Assembly (NCBI GenBank): GCA_016199015.1
Contig: JACQHN010000155.1
Coordinates: forward strand, 1-9,108
DNA from: Nitrospira defluvii
Lineage (GTDB): Bacteria; Nitrospirota; Nitrospiria; Nitrospirales; Nitrospiraceae
Direction: 5' to 3'
DNA: 9,108 nt
The notes beneath the pieces were generated by a model. It ran no database searches. It saw only the letters and a program-made list of their open reading frames with translations, and had not been told where the DNA came from. The position numbers and the translations under genes were made by a program. Below, one piece after another: positions 1 to 7,348 of the stretch. How positions within the stretch are numbered: the stretch's first letter is position 1; each line of letters starts with the position of its first letter.

Positions 1-212
1 GCCTGCTGGAGCATCTCCTGCGCAACGTCGGTCGTGTGCTCACCCGCGACGTGTTGCTCAATGCCGCCTGGGGCTATGACTATTACGGCACGACCCGCAC
101 GGTCGATGTCCACGTGCGCCGGCTCAAGCAAAAACTCCCGCTCTTGAACGACGCCATCATTTCGGTCAAATCACTCGGATACAAACTTCGCGAAGCCGAC
201 AGACCGGCATGA
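1..212 (+). CDS. OmpR/PhoB-family response regulator, C-terminal DNA-binding end (5' end outside window)
   Basis: Only the last 69 codons are present, read from base 3 to the TGA at 210-212. The translation is the second half of a winged-helix trans_reg_C domain: a stretch LLNAAWGYDYYGTTRTVDVH followed by VRRLKQKL is the recognition helix and turn typical of OmpR/PhoB regulators, and SVKSLGYKL is the usual C-terminal beta-hairpin (wing). The phosphoacceptor receiver domain must lie to the left of the window. The stop overlaps the start of the sensor kinase gene by four bases (ATGA), a classic translationally coupled regulator-kinase pair. Family membership is clear. A PhoB role is inferred from the PhoR-like partner and the neighbouring phosphate transport genes. 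Confidence 0.93.
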   Translation, partial: LLEHLLRNVGRVLTRDVLLNAAWGYDYYGTTRTVDVHVRRLKQKLPLLNDAIISVKSLGYKLREADRPA

Positions 213-2098
213 ACCTTGGCATCAGGTGGAAAGTTGCCCTGGGCACGCTCGCAGCCGTCATCGTCGGCCTCGTCGCCGCGGGCTGGCTGGTCATTCGCTC
301 GGTGGAACAGACCGAGCTGAACCGCATCGCCGACACGCTGGATGCTCGCGGCGGCCTTGCCGTCATGTCGCTCAGACCGCTGTTCGATCAGTCGGGCCAG
401 ACCGTCCCTCCACTCGTGCTGCACGCGACCGTCCGTGAACTCAGTCAACAGGCCCGGGTGCGTATCACCGTCATCCGGCAGGATGGAACCGTGTTGTCCG
501 ACAGCGCCGTTCCGGACGAAGGACTCGCCGCCGTTGATAACCATCTCTCCCGCCCTGAAGTGGCGCAGGCACTGGCAACGGGACGGGGCATGGATATCCG
601 GGCCAGTCACACCACCGGCGAACGCACCTATTATGTCGCGCGCCTCATGTCAGATCTTGCCACACGACACTCGGGCATTCCGGTGATCAGACTCGGGTTG
701 CCGCTCACCTCGATCGAGGAACGCGTACGGCACATCCAGCGCGATTTGGCGGCCGCCTTCGGAGTGGCCTTTCTCATCGCCATGGCCCTGAGCCTCTGGG
801 TCTCGCGCAATCTGACGAAGCCGTTATCGGAAATGGCAGCGGCGGCACGCCAGCTCGCCGGCGGAACCCCCGGAGTCCGCTTAATTGTCTCCTCGTCGGA
901 CGAGGTCGGGCTACTCGCCCAGACGCTTAACCACATGACCGACCAGTTGGAGACGAAAATCAAGGAAGTCTCCGACGACCGCGCGCAGCTCTTGGCCATG
1001 CTGATCGCGATGGTTGAGGGCGTCATGGTGCTGGACTATCGGGGCACCGTGGTCCAAGTGAATCCCGCGCTCGAACGCATGTTCGCCTTGGGACTCACGG
1101 AATCACGAGGACGCCATTATGCAGAGCTCATTCGGCACGAAGGGCTCAACGCGATCGTGGCCTCGGTACTGCAGACCCGCTCGGGTCAGGGCGGCGAAAT
1201 CACCCTGTCACCGAACGGACGATGCCTGCGGGTCGAAGCGTCGATCGCCGGGGGCAGCCGCGAGCAGGAGGCCTGCGCCGTGTTCGTGTTTCACGACATG
1301 ACGGAACTGCGCCGTCTGGAGAAAATCCGTAAAGATTTCGTGGCGAACGTCTCGCACGAACTCCGCACACCCCTCACCTCGATCAAGGGCTACGTGGAAG
1401 CGCTGTTGGACGGAGGGAAGGACGAACCGAACACGGCAACGGCGTTTCTGGAAATCATCATGCGGCAGAGCAACCGCCTCAATCTGATCCTGGACGACTT
1501 GCTGCAGCTCTCGCAGATCGAATCCGGACAGGTGTTGTTCCGGCACGAGCCTGTGGAGCTACGCGCCTTGCTGGAACGGACCGTCGCCGTGATCAACCCG
1601 CTGGCGGACAAGAAACACCACAGGATCGAGATCTCATTTCCCGACGAGTTGTTGATGGTCGAGGGCGATGAGGAACGCCTCGTCCAGGTCTTCATCAATT
1701 TATTGGAAAACGCTGTGAAATACACCCCGGATCACGGCCGGATCTCCGTGAGCCTCCGCCCTGCCGCACAGAGCCGGACGACCGCGCAACGCCCGATGAT
1801 CGAGATTGTGGTGGCAGACTCGGGGATCGGCATTCCGGCAGCAGACCGACCACGCGTGTTCGAACGGTTCTATCGGGTGGATAAGGCCCGCTCACGCGAA
1901 CTCGGCGGAACCGGCCTCGGCCTCGCCATTGTGAAACATATCGTCGAAGCCCACAGCGGGCACGTGTGGGTCGAGGGTAATGTCCCCAAGGGCAGCCGCT
2001 TTGTGGTTCAACTGCCGGCGCCGCAGGAATCGCCTACAGCAGTTTTGATAAGAGCAAGTAGCACAGAGTCGAGAGGAGCGCGGCCCCCGGCAGGGTGA
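209..2098 (+). CDS. phoR: PhoR-like membrane sensor histidine kinase
   Basis: 629-residue inner-membrane kinase that would autophosphorylate on His and pass phosphate to the regulator encoded just upstream. Layout: TM1 about residues 7-29; extracytoplasmic sensor about 30-178, with a PAS/Cache-like look (VRITVIRQDGTVLSDS at 84-99); TM2 about 179-199; HAMP about 200-252; cytoplasmic PAS about 258-365 (EGVMVLDYRGTVVQVNPALE); HisKA with phosphoacceptor His383 in FVANVSHELRTPLTSIKGY; and a HATPase with N-box N497/N501, G1 box DSGIGIP (537-543) and G2 box GGTGLGL (566-572). All catalytic boxes are intact. The start is fixed by the ATGA overlap with the regulator stop. The architecture matches PhoR/ResE/WalK-type kinases, and the convergent phosphate transporter genes favour PhoR. 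Residues after about 604 lie outside the ATPase fold, and residues 609-629 are encoded in the overlap with pit. The PhoR assignment is less certain than the kinase call. Confidence 0.93.
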   Translation: MNLGIRWKVALGTLAAVIVGLVAAGWLVIRSVEQTELNRIADTLDARGGLAVMSLRPLFDQSGQTVPPLVLHATVRELSQQARVRITVIRQDGTVLSDSAVPDEGLAAVDNHLSRPEVAQALATGRGMDIRASHTTGERTYYVARLMSDLATRHSGIPVIRLGLPLTSIEERVRHIQRDLAAAFGVAFLIAMALSLWVSRNLTKPLSEMAAAARQLAGGTPGVRLIVSSSDEVGLLAQTLNHMTDQLETKIKEVSDDRAQLLAMLIAMVEGVMVLDYRGTVVQVNPALERMFALGLTESRGRHYAELIRHEGLNAIVASVLQTRSGQGGEITLSPNGRCLRVEASIAGGSREQEACAVFVFHDMTELRRLEKIRKDFVANVSHELRTPLTSIKGYVEALLDGGKDEPNTATAFLEIIMRQSNRLNLILDDLLQLSQIESGQVLFRHEPVELRALLERTVAVINPLADKKHHRIEISFPDELLMVEGDEERLVQVFINLLENAVKYTPDHGRISVSLRPAAQSRTTAQRPMIEIVVADSGIGIPAADRPRVFERFYRVDKARSRELGGTGLGLAIVKHIVEAHSGHVWVEGNVPKGSRFVVQLPAPQESPTAVLIRASSTESRGARPPAG

Positions 2099-3026
2099 AG
2101 AGCCAGGCCGACAGAATCCGTCTTGTCACACCCCACCGAACCGCCGACAGTCGTTTCACCGCCCCCACACCCATCACCGTGGAGGTGATCGTATGAGTCG
2201 TGCTGACCGGAAGCCCGATATGCGCCGTCGCCAACAACACGACCGCTGCCCCGGTCTCAGCCGCAAATCCATGCACCGGCTCTAGCTTGACGATTCGCAT
2301 ACCCAAGGTCCGCACGATTCGCCAACCGCCTACCGCCGTGCCGAGGCCCATGGCGAAGGCGCAGGAGCCGATCACCCACGTAGGCACCTCCGCAGTCGGA
2401 AGCACGCCGGCCGACACGAGCGCCAGCGTGATGATGCCCATGGCTTTCTGGGCATCGTTCGCCCCGTGGCTGAAGGCCATAAAACTCGCCGAGACCAATT
2501 GCAGCCGAGAGAACAGTCGAAGTGCGAGGGCGCGCGGCACACGAAAAAACATCCAACTCAAGGCGATCATCAAGACGAGTCCGATGGCGAAGCCAAAAAA
2601 CGGCGACAAGACCATCGCCTCCAGCACCGCCCGCAGCCCGGAAAATTTGACGGCCGCCATCCCGCCGTGGGTGAGCGCGGCGCCGACCAACCCTCCGATG
2701 AGCGCATGGGATGAGCTCGTCGGAAGACCTAGCAGCAGGGTAAAGAAATTCCACACGATCGCGCCGGCCAACGCCGAGGCCACCACCATCTGGGTCACCG
2801 ACTGAGGGTCGACGATCCCGGTTCCGACCATCTTGGCGACTGCCGTCGACATGAACGCCCCGGCCACGTTCAGCACACCCGCCACCAACACCGCTGTGGA
2901 GGGACTCACCACCCGGGTCGAGACCACCGTCGCGATGGCATTGGCGCTGTCATGCCATCCGTTGGAAAAATCGAAGAGCAGCGCCAGAATAACGACGACC
3001 AACAACAGCCCGCTCAGTTCAGCCAT
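2034..3026 (-). CDS. pit: PiT-family inorganic phosphate transporter
   Basis: 330-residue polytopic inner-membrane protein of the PiT (PHO-4) family, which takes up phosphate, often as a metal-phosphate complex, with a cation gradient. Both halves of the inverted-repeat fold carry the family signature: NGWHDSANAIATVVSTR at 22-38 with GLPTSSSHALIGG at 100-112, and SHGANDAQKAMGIITLAL at 186-203 with GLPVSTTHTI at 271-280. The length is at the short end, typical of bacterial/archaeal PiT without a long central loop. The ATG is preceded by AGGAG (complement at 3036-3040), nine bases away. It is the last gene of a fabH/DUF47/pit row, 64 bases after the DUF47 stop. Its last 65 bases overlap the 3' end of the convergent sensor kinase gene. 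Family call is secure; ion coupling and substrate form cannot be seen. Confidence 0.95.
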   Translation of the reverse strand: MAELSGLLLVVVILALLFDFSNGWHDSANAIATVVSTRVVSPSTAVLVAGVLNVAGAFMSTAVAKMVGTGIVDPQSVTQMVVASALAGAIVWNFFTLLLGLPTSSSHALIGGLVGAALTHGGMAAVKFSGLRAVLEAMVLSPFFGFAIGLVLMIALSWMFFRVPRALALRLFSRLQLVSASFMAFSHGANDAQKAMGIITLALVSAGVLPTAEVPTWVIGSCAFAMGLGTAVGGWRIVRTLGMRIVKLEPVHGFAAETGAAVVLLATAHIGLPVSTTHTITSTVMGVGAVKRLSAVRWGVTRRILSAWLFTLPGAALLSTLCYLLLSKLL

Positions 3027-3035
3027 GCATGCCGG

Positions 3036-3040
3036 CTCCT
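3036..3040 (-). promoter_or_regulatory. Ribosome binding site of pit
   Basis: On the - strand this reads AGGAG and lies nine bases upstream of the pit ATG at 3026. It supports that start over internal methionines. Confidence 0.7.
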
Positions 3041-3090
3041 ACCCTTTGGAAATTGATTGGGATGAGTGTCGAACGAGACGCGGAAGGCGC

Positions 3091-3708
3091 TCACGTATGC
3101 TTGAGGGCGATGCGCTCAAGGATATTCGCGACATCTTCACACCGATCGGTCCCCGCTTCAAAATTCTCGTAGATCTCTTTCCATTTAATGACGGCGATGG
3201 GATCCGTTTCCTTCTCAAACAGCAGCGAGATGGCATCGCGGGAGATCCGATCCGCTTCATTTTCTAAACTATTGACCCGCACGCTGCACTCAATGACCGC
3301 GGGATGCGACTTGCCGAGCAAATCTACCGTCGCGCCCACTTCCACCGACGCTTGGTAGAGCACGTTGGCCAACCGGATCGCCGGCTCTGAGGGCGCCGTC
3401 ACCTTGTAGAGAATGAAGCGATCGGCGATCGCCTCGACCACATCCAAAATGTCATCCAGCGCACTCGCGAGGTCATGGATGTCCTCTCGATCGATGGGCG
3501 TGATAAACGTCAGATTGAGTTTCCGGGCAATCTCATGGGTAATCCCATCCCCGATATGTTCGACATCCTTGATGCGTTTGGCTTTCTCAATCGGATTCCG
3601 GAAGTCTTCCATCATATCCTTCAGGAGGCGACTCCCTTCGATCATGTTGTGCGCCGCATTCTTGAACAAGTCGAAAAAAGCTTCTTCCCGAGGAATGAGA
3701 CCGAACAT
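3091..3708 (-). CDS. DUF47 / PhoU-like Pit accessory protein
   Basis: 205-residue soluble, all-helical protein of the DUF47 (PhoU-like, Pit accessory) family, nearly always found beside a PiT transporter. It is thought to bind metal and modulate phosphate uptake from the cytoplasmic face. Family features seen are the opening FGLIPREEAFFDLF, the acidic helix motif EHIGDGI (50-56), TPIDREDIHDLASALDDILD (70-89), NSLENEADRISRD (146-158) and the terminal helix KWKEIYENFEAGTDRCEDVA (175-194). The Glu/Asp-rich helices are the expected metal ligands. The ATG has AAGGA four bases upstream and a second AAAGGA twelve bases upstream. It starts 32 bases after the fabH stop and ends 64 bases before pit, so it is probably co-transcribed with both. 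It is not the canonical PhoU of Pst systems, which is a two-repeat protein of similar size acting with PstSCAB. Confidence 0.92.
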   Translation of the reverse strand: MFGLIPREEAFFDLFKNAAHNMIEGSRLLKDMMEDFRNPIEKAKRIKDVEHIGDGITHEIARKLNLTFITPIDREDIHDLASALDDILDVVEAIADRFILYKVTAPSEPAIRLANVLYQASVEVGATVDLLGKSHPAVIECSVRVNSLENEADRISRDAISLLFEKETDPIAVIKWKEIYENFEAGTDRCEDVANILERIALKHT

Positions 3709-3740
3709 AACGTCCTTGCGTCCTTTCTAGCCGAGAGGGA

Positions 3741-4733
3741 TTACCAGCGCACCAATCCTGTGGCATACGTCAGGCCGCCGCCGAATGCGCCCAGCAAGAG
3801 GAGATCCCCCGGTGCGACACGCTGAGCCCGCACGGCATGGTCCAATGCGATGGGCAGCGAGGCCGATGACGTGTTTCCGTACCGTTCAATGACCGAGTAC
3901 AGCACCTCGTGCGGGAGCCCAAGACGGCGCCGAAGCTGCTCCAGAATCCGTGCATTCGCCTGGTGAGCGATGACATGGGCCACATCCCCAACTGTCAGGC
4001 CAAACTCCTTCAACAACTTGGTGACGGCCTGCTCCAGCCGACGCACCGCGGTTCGAAACACGGCGCTGCCTCGCATCCGTAACGTATGTTCTTTGGCACG
4101 TACCGCCTCCAGGCTACTGGGCGTTCGTGACCCCCCGGCCGGAATCGTGATGAGGCCGTGGCCCGAGCCTTCCGCGTATAGGCGTACAGCGAGTATGCCG
4201 GGCGCATCCGGGCTCGTACTGTCCTCACCGGCGACCACGACGGCTCCGGCCCCGTCGCCAAAGAGAATAGCTGTTTCCTTGTCCAAAAGATTGAGGGAGC
4301 GCGACTTGATCTCCGACGCAATGACCAAGCACGAGCGGATCTGTCCGCTGCGAATCATGACGTCGGCCATCGACAGTCCATACAGAAACCCCGAACAGGA
4401 GGCCGACAGGTCGAAGGCCATGACCGATTTGGTGCCTAAGACTCGTTGAACATGACAGGCTGTGGAAGGAAAGGCACTGTCCGGAGAGGTCGTCGAGACC
4501 ACAATCGCTTCGATCGACTCGGGTGCCAGTCCTGCGGCCTCGCAGGCCCGTTGCCCTGCCACCACCGCGAGGTCTGAGGAGGCTTGTCCCTGCTCCGCCC
4601 AATGCCTTGTCCGTATCCCGGTCAATGCCTCGATCTGATTCGGCTCCAATCCAAGAGGCGCTGCCACCTCCTCGTTGTCGACAACCTTGGAGGGGACGAA
4701 CGAACCGGTTCCGACAATACGACTGCGCGTCAC
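3741..4733 (-). CDS. fabH: Beta-ketoacyl-ACP synthase III (FabH)
   Basis: 330-residue cytoplasmic thiolase-fold condensing enzyme. It joins an acyl-CoA primer (usually acetyl-CoA) to malonyl-ACP to start type II fatty acid synthesis. The catalytic triad is intact: Cys113 in AFDLSASCSGFLYG, His257 in VIAHQANARI and Asn287 in ERYGNTSSAS. The N-terminal SRIVGTGSFVPSKVVDN, the TGIRTRHW segment and the C-terminal LLLGAFGGGLTYA are family hallmarks, and the length matches the family. The frame stays open upstream to an apparent start at 5018. I chose GTG at 4733 because homology begins there, no ATG/GTG/TTG lies in frame between it and the predicted promoter, and that promoter (4806-4834) sits inside the extension. 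The ribosome site is weak (AGGGA, four bases before GTG). It is the first gene of a probable fabH/DUF47/pit transcript. Confidence 0.94.
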   Translation of the reverse strand: MTRSRIVGTGSFVPSKVVDNEEVAAPLGLEPNQIEALTGIRTRHWAEQGQASSDLAVVAGQRACEAAGLAPESIEAIVVSTTSPDSAFPSTACHVQRVLGTKSVMAFDLSASCSGFLYGLSMADVMIRSGQIRSCLVIASEIKSRSLNLLDKETAILFGDGAGAVVVAGEDSTSPDAPGILAVRLYAEGSGHGLITIPAGGSRTPSSLEAVRAKEHTLRMRGSAVFRTAVRRLEQAVTKLLKEFGLTVGDVAHVIAHQANARILEQLRRRLGLPHEVLYSVIERYGNTSSASLPIALDHAVRAQRVAPGDLLLLGAFGGGLTYATGLVRW

Positions 4734-4805
4734 AGGGTCCCTACTGGAGTCTCGTTGAAGTTCGCCTTCTGCGAGGTGCGACCGCGCCTCACCAGCTGCG
4801 GCGCG

Positions 4806-4834
4806 ATTATAGGACCCGCGCCGAAGAGGGTCAA
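4806..4834 (-). promoter_or_regulatory. Strong sigma-70-type promoter for fabH
   Basis: On the - strand: -35 TTGACC (complement at 4829-4834), a 17-base spacer, and a perfect -10 TATAAT (complement at 4806-4811). That is 5/6 and 6/6 matches with optimal spacing, in otherwise GC-rich DNA. Transcription would begin near 4799 and leave a leader of about 66 bases before the GTG at 4733. It probably drives fabH and, by read-through of short gaps, the DUF47 and pit genes. Confidence 0.8.
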
Positions 4835-5046
4835 CCACTAGTCCGCATGATTCATGACGGTTCGTCGCGAAATTGCGGAGTCGAGACGCGAGACGGGCGC
4901 GCGGAGCCGTGAGGAAGGGAGGCATCGTTGAACAGGATGTCGACCGACCGAGGGGCGAGCCCGCCCGCCGATAGGCTGGTCGCAGCCGCGAATCCGCGAT
5001 TGCAGCAGAAGCGCTCATGAGGAATGTGGGCTAGATGCTGATTCCG

Positions 5047-5075
5047 TTGCTTTTCGCTCGTCGATCTGCTAGAAA
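5047..5075 (+). promoter_or_regulatory. Candidate promoter for bamD
   Basis: TTGCTT at 5047-5052 and TAGAAA at 5070-5075 are separated by 17 bases, followed by an AT-rich stretch. The hexamers match the sigma-70 consensus only moderately. It would give a leader of about 50 bases before the ATG at 5134. It is the best-spaced pair I found in the region, but the evidence is thin. Confidence 0.35.
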
Positions 5076-5120
5076 AATTGAGTAATTACGACCTTATCAG
5101 CCATCTACACATGTGCCATA

Positions 5121-5126
5121 GAGGAG
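5121..5126 (+). promoter_or_regulatory. Ribosome binding site of bamD
   Basis: GAGGAG lies seven bases before the ATG at 5134, a near-ideal Shine-Dalgarno that fixes the bamD start. Confidence 0.75.
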
Positions 5127-5133
5127 TCGTGGG

Positions 5134-6054
5134 ATGCCTTTGCGTTCAAGGGGGTTGTGTATTTCCCTCACCGTGCTCGTGACAGTGCTCAGTTTTGCCA
5201 GCGGGTGCTCGAGCAAGCCGAAAACCACCGCGGAGGGCAAACCTGTCAGCGGCACTGATGAGCAAATCTTCCTCGGCGACACCATCGAAAAGAACTACGA
5301 CCCGAATGTGATCATGAAACGCGGCGAAGCCTTTTTCGACAAAGAGGAATACGCCGAGGCCATCGTCGAATACCAGCATTTCCTCGAGCTGCATCGGGCC
5401 CATCAACTGGCGGTCTATGCGCAATTCCGAATGGCGGAGAGCCACCTCCGGATGGCGAAGTCGATCGATCGCGACCCGGAACCCATCCAAAAGGCCATTA
5501 CCGACTTCGAGAAGTTGCGGAAAGAATTCCCGGGCAGCAAATACGAGGGACAAGCCCTCCAACGTATAGAAGACTGCCACGATTGGTTGGCTAAGACCCA
5601 CTTGTTCGTCGGGCAGTTCTACTATCGGCGAGCCTCATACCTTGCAGCGGCCCATCGCTTTGATCAGATCATGAAGGACTATCCGGATAAGCAAGTGGCG
5701 CCGGAGGCCTTGTACTATCTGGCTTTGACCTACCAGGAACTCGGCGCCAACGATTGGGCGACGGAGAAGCTCGAGCTCCTAGCAGCGAAATATCCGAACA
5801 GTGAATTCGCGGGAGATGGCCGCCGATTGTTGGCTAAACTGGAGAAGAAGCCCTCTTCATCCCCGCCGGCGGTCGTGGCCAAAGCTGACGCGCCCACATC
5901 TGAAACCCAACCGGCCACCCAATTACTTGCGGCCACGGCACCGTCCTCGAGCTTCTCTTCCATCTCTGCATCAACCGACCAGCGCGGGCCTAGCGCAGCA
6001 AGCCTGTCGCTGCGCCAGCCGTTCGTCTCCTGCCGGCTCGGCGCATGGTGCTGA
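5134..6054 (+). CDS. bamD: Outer membrane assembly lipoprotein BamD (TPR-repeat protein)
   Basis: 306-residue lipoprotein, the TPR scaffold of the BAM complex that inserts beta-barrel proteins into the outer membrane. The N-terminus has basic residues, a hydrophobic stretch (about 8-21) and a lipobox ending ASGC, so Cys25 is the likely lipidated residue (Ala rather than Leu at -3 is tolerated). TPR-like helical repeats follow: VIMKRGEAFFDKEEYAEAIV, AQFRMAESHLRMAKSID, FVGQFYYRRASYLAAAHRFD and ALYYLALTYQELGANDWATE, with YP/FP turns between them as in BamD/YfiO. The fold ends near residue 235. The last 70 or so residues are a Ser/Pro/Ala/Thr-rich tail, making the protein longer than the usual roughly 240-250. 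The very end (RQPFVSCRLGAWC) looks unlike a normal tail. The gene stands alone on the + strand between a divergent fabH and a convergent flavoprotein gene. Confidence 0.9.
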   Translation: MPLRSRGLCISLTVLVTVLSFASGCSSKPKTTAEGKPVSGTDEQIFLGDTIEKNYDPNVIMKRGEAFFDKEEYAEAIVEYQHFLELHRAHQLAVYAQFRMAESHLRMAKSIDRDPEPIQKAITDFEKLRKEFPGSKYEGQALQRIEDCHDWLAKTHLFVGQFYYRRASYLAAAHRFDQIMKDYPDKQVAPEALYYLALTYQELGANDWATEKLELLAAKYPNSEFAGDGRRLLAKLEKKPSSSPPAVVAKADAPTSETQPATQLLAATAPSSSFSSISASTDQRGPSAASLSLRQPFVSCRLGAWC

Positions 6055-6055
6055 C

Positions 6056-6087
6056 ACTGAACCACTCCCCCGCGTACTGAACCGCTC
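6056..6087 (+). repeat. Short imperfect direct repeat at the bamD/flavoprotein 3' junction
   Basis: ACTGAACCACTC at 6056-6067 recurs as ACTGAACCGCTC at 6076-6087, 11 of 12 bases identical and 20 bases apart. It fills most of the 32-base gap between the two converging stop codons. No hairpin with a T-run is visible here, so I do not call a terminator. The repeat could be chance. Confidence 0.4.
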
Positions 6088-7295
6088 TACCGCAAGTGTA
6101 ACGCTTCAAGTAGCAGGTCATTGACCGAGGCTTTGAGGCGTTTCTTTGCATCGGCCAGAAATTGTTCGGCAGAGGTACGTCCCTGCAGCACTCCATAGTA
6201 TGACTGGACGACGTCCTGATAACGGCAGAGGAGTTTGAAACCTAAGCGTGGAAAAGCGTAAATCACCCTGGCAATGCGAGCGGTGACTCGGAAGTCCGGC
6301 ACGATGTCCCGATCCAGCGCCGCCTCATAGGCTGCCAACGACGTGCGGTGATCGCGAAGATTCGACAGAATCGCCTGGGCAGCCAGTTGCCCAGAACGAA
6401 CCGCATAATAAATGCCTTCACCAAACAGTGGGTCGACCAAATGGCCCGCATCCCCAACCAGTAATGCCCGGCCACTGACGAACTGAGACACCGTTTTCTC
6501 ACCCCGTCCCTCTTCGCTCTCTGAAAAAGCAGGGATCGGATGCCCCACCGGGCGAGGCACCGTCCGTCCGGTTAGTCCTGGCTCACCCTGTATGAAACGG
6601 TCGAATGTCGTGCGCAGACTCGTCGATTTACGGCGAAACTCTCCGACCCCCACGGATAGGCACGCCTGTTTTGGAAAGATCCACCCATAGCCTTGCCGGG
6701 CCGCACCCACGTCAACAAGGATCGTTGAAGGACCTGGATAGTGGCGGTCATTTCCGATCGGCACCTCGCTTTCCAGGGCCGGGGCACGATACAGGGAACG
6801 ATTTGGGAAGAGGTGTCGCGCCACCACACTATTGGCTCCGTCTGCTCCGATCACGATCTTTGCGCGGTACCGGCCCCGTTCGGTGGTGACCTCTACCCCG
6901 TCGGATTCCTGACGGACGACGGCCACCCCTTCACCATTCCGGATCTCGGTCCCGGCACGAACCGCTTGCTGGAGGAGATAATGGTCAAAGCGATCCCGCA
7001 TGACCATATACGCAATCGGTTGTGACGATTCAATGAGTATCGGATCTTGTCCGCGATAGACGAACTGCACCCCATTCACCGTATGCTCGACCACCGAGCG
7101 AAATTCAGGATCTAACAGCTGGGCGATGCGTGCCGATAGGCCGCCGCCGCAGACCTTGTAACGAGGATGCGTGTCTTTGTCGAACCCGAGCACGGCCAGG
7201 CCGCCGCGGCTGAGTGCCGTCGCCGCCGTTGCACCAGCTGGACCCATACCGACAATCACGACATCGTAGGTTGTGCCTTCTTGCCTGCCAGCCAT
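6087..7295 (-). CDS. Geranylgeranyl reductase family FAD-dependent oxidoreductase
   Basis: 402-residue flavoprotein of the geranylgeranyl reductase/FixC-like group (p-hydroxybenzoate hydroxylase fold), which typically reduces isoprenoid double bonds. Seen: Rossmann FAD site YDVVIVGMGPAGATAA (10-25 from the chosen start, G16/G18/G21); the family motif RYKVCGGGLS (45-54) with Cys49; IGADGANSVVARHLF (149-163); and the second FAD motif GDAGHLVDPLFGEGIYYAV (281-299). The C-terminal helical region is present, so the protein looks full length. I chose ATG 7295, with GGGA seven bases upstream. A GTG at 7322 would add nine residues but has a poorer ribosome site. It lies 117 bases downstream of ccdA on the same strand and may have its own promoter. 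The substrate cannot be told: quinone side chain, carotenoid or membrane isoprenoid are all possible. Confidence 0.88.
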   Translation of the reverse strand: MAGRQEGTTYDVVIVGMGPAGATAATALSRGGLAVLGFDKDTHPRYKVCGGGLSARIAQLLDPEFRSVVEHTVNGVQFVYRGQDPILIESSQPIAYMVMRDRFDHYLLQQAVRAGTEIRNGEGVAVVRQESDGVEVTTERGRYRAKIVIGADGANSVVARHLFPNRSLYRAPALESEVPIGNDRHYPGPSTILVDVGAARQGYGWIFPKQACLSVGVGEFRRKSTSLRTTFDRFIQGEPGLTGRTVPRPVGHPIPAFSESEEGRGEKTVSQFVSGRALLVGDAGHLVDPLFGEGIYYAVRSGQLAAQAILSNLRDHRTSLAAYEAALDRDIVPDFRVTARIARVIYAFPRLGFKLLCRYQDVVQSYYGVLQGRTSAEQFLADAKKRLKASVNDLLLEALHLR

Positions 7296-7327
7296 GCGCC
7301 CTATCCCGATCGTGGAGCACACACGTG

Positions 7328-7348
7328 AGATCCGGTGTTCCGGGATCT
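7328..7348. repeat. Imperfect inverted repeat (hairpin) between ccdA and the flavoprotein gene
   Basis: AGATCCGG at 7328-7335 faces CCGGGATCT at 7340-7348 across a TGTT loop, giving eight pairs with one bulged G. It lies in the gap downstream of ccdA and 33 bases before the flavoprotein ATG. Neither strand has a T-run after it, so it is not a standard intrinsic terminator. A regulator site, an mRNA processing hairpin or chance are possible. Confidence 0.45.

Larger units (their letters stand above)
4734..5133. other. Divergent intergenic region between fabH and bamD
   Basis: 400 bases with no gene I can support. The left part holds the fabH leader (about 4734-4799) and its promoter (4806-4834). 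The right part holds a weaker candidate promoter and the ribosome site for bamD. The frame of fabH stays open through it to 5018, but that translation is Arg/Ala/Ser-rich with no recognisable domain and is interrupted by the promoter, so I treat it as non-coding. Between about 4835 and 5046 I see nothing distinctive. From about 5070 the DNA turns AT-rich, as expected for a promoter region. Confidence 0.65.

Noticed and set aside
2200..2805. 201-codon + strand open frame opposite pit.
   Set aside because: It is the mirror of a clearly coding PiT gene with all signature motifs. Its own translation shows no domain and it has no separate context.
2947..2953. CTGTCAT, a Pho-box half-site sequence.
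   Set aside because: It is inside pit coding sequence and lacks the second properly spaced half-site, so it is not evidence for PhoB binding.
4734..5018. Continuation of the fabH frame as a 95-residue N-terminal extension.
   Set aside because: Arg/Ala-rich with no domain, contains a consensus promoter, and FabH homology and normal length begin at the GTG at 4733.
6055..6086. Possible bidirectional terminator between bamD and the flavoprotein gene.
   Set aside because: The gap is 32 bases and shows no strong inverted repeat followed by a T-run on either strand.
7296..7322. GTG at 7320-7322 as the start of the flavoprotein.
   Set aside because: It adds nine non-conserved residues and has a poorer ribosome site than ATG 7295. 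It cannot be fully excluded.
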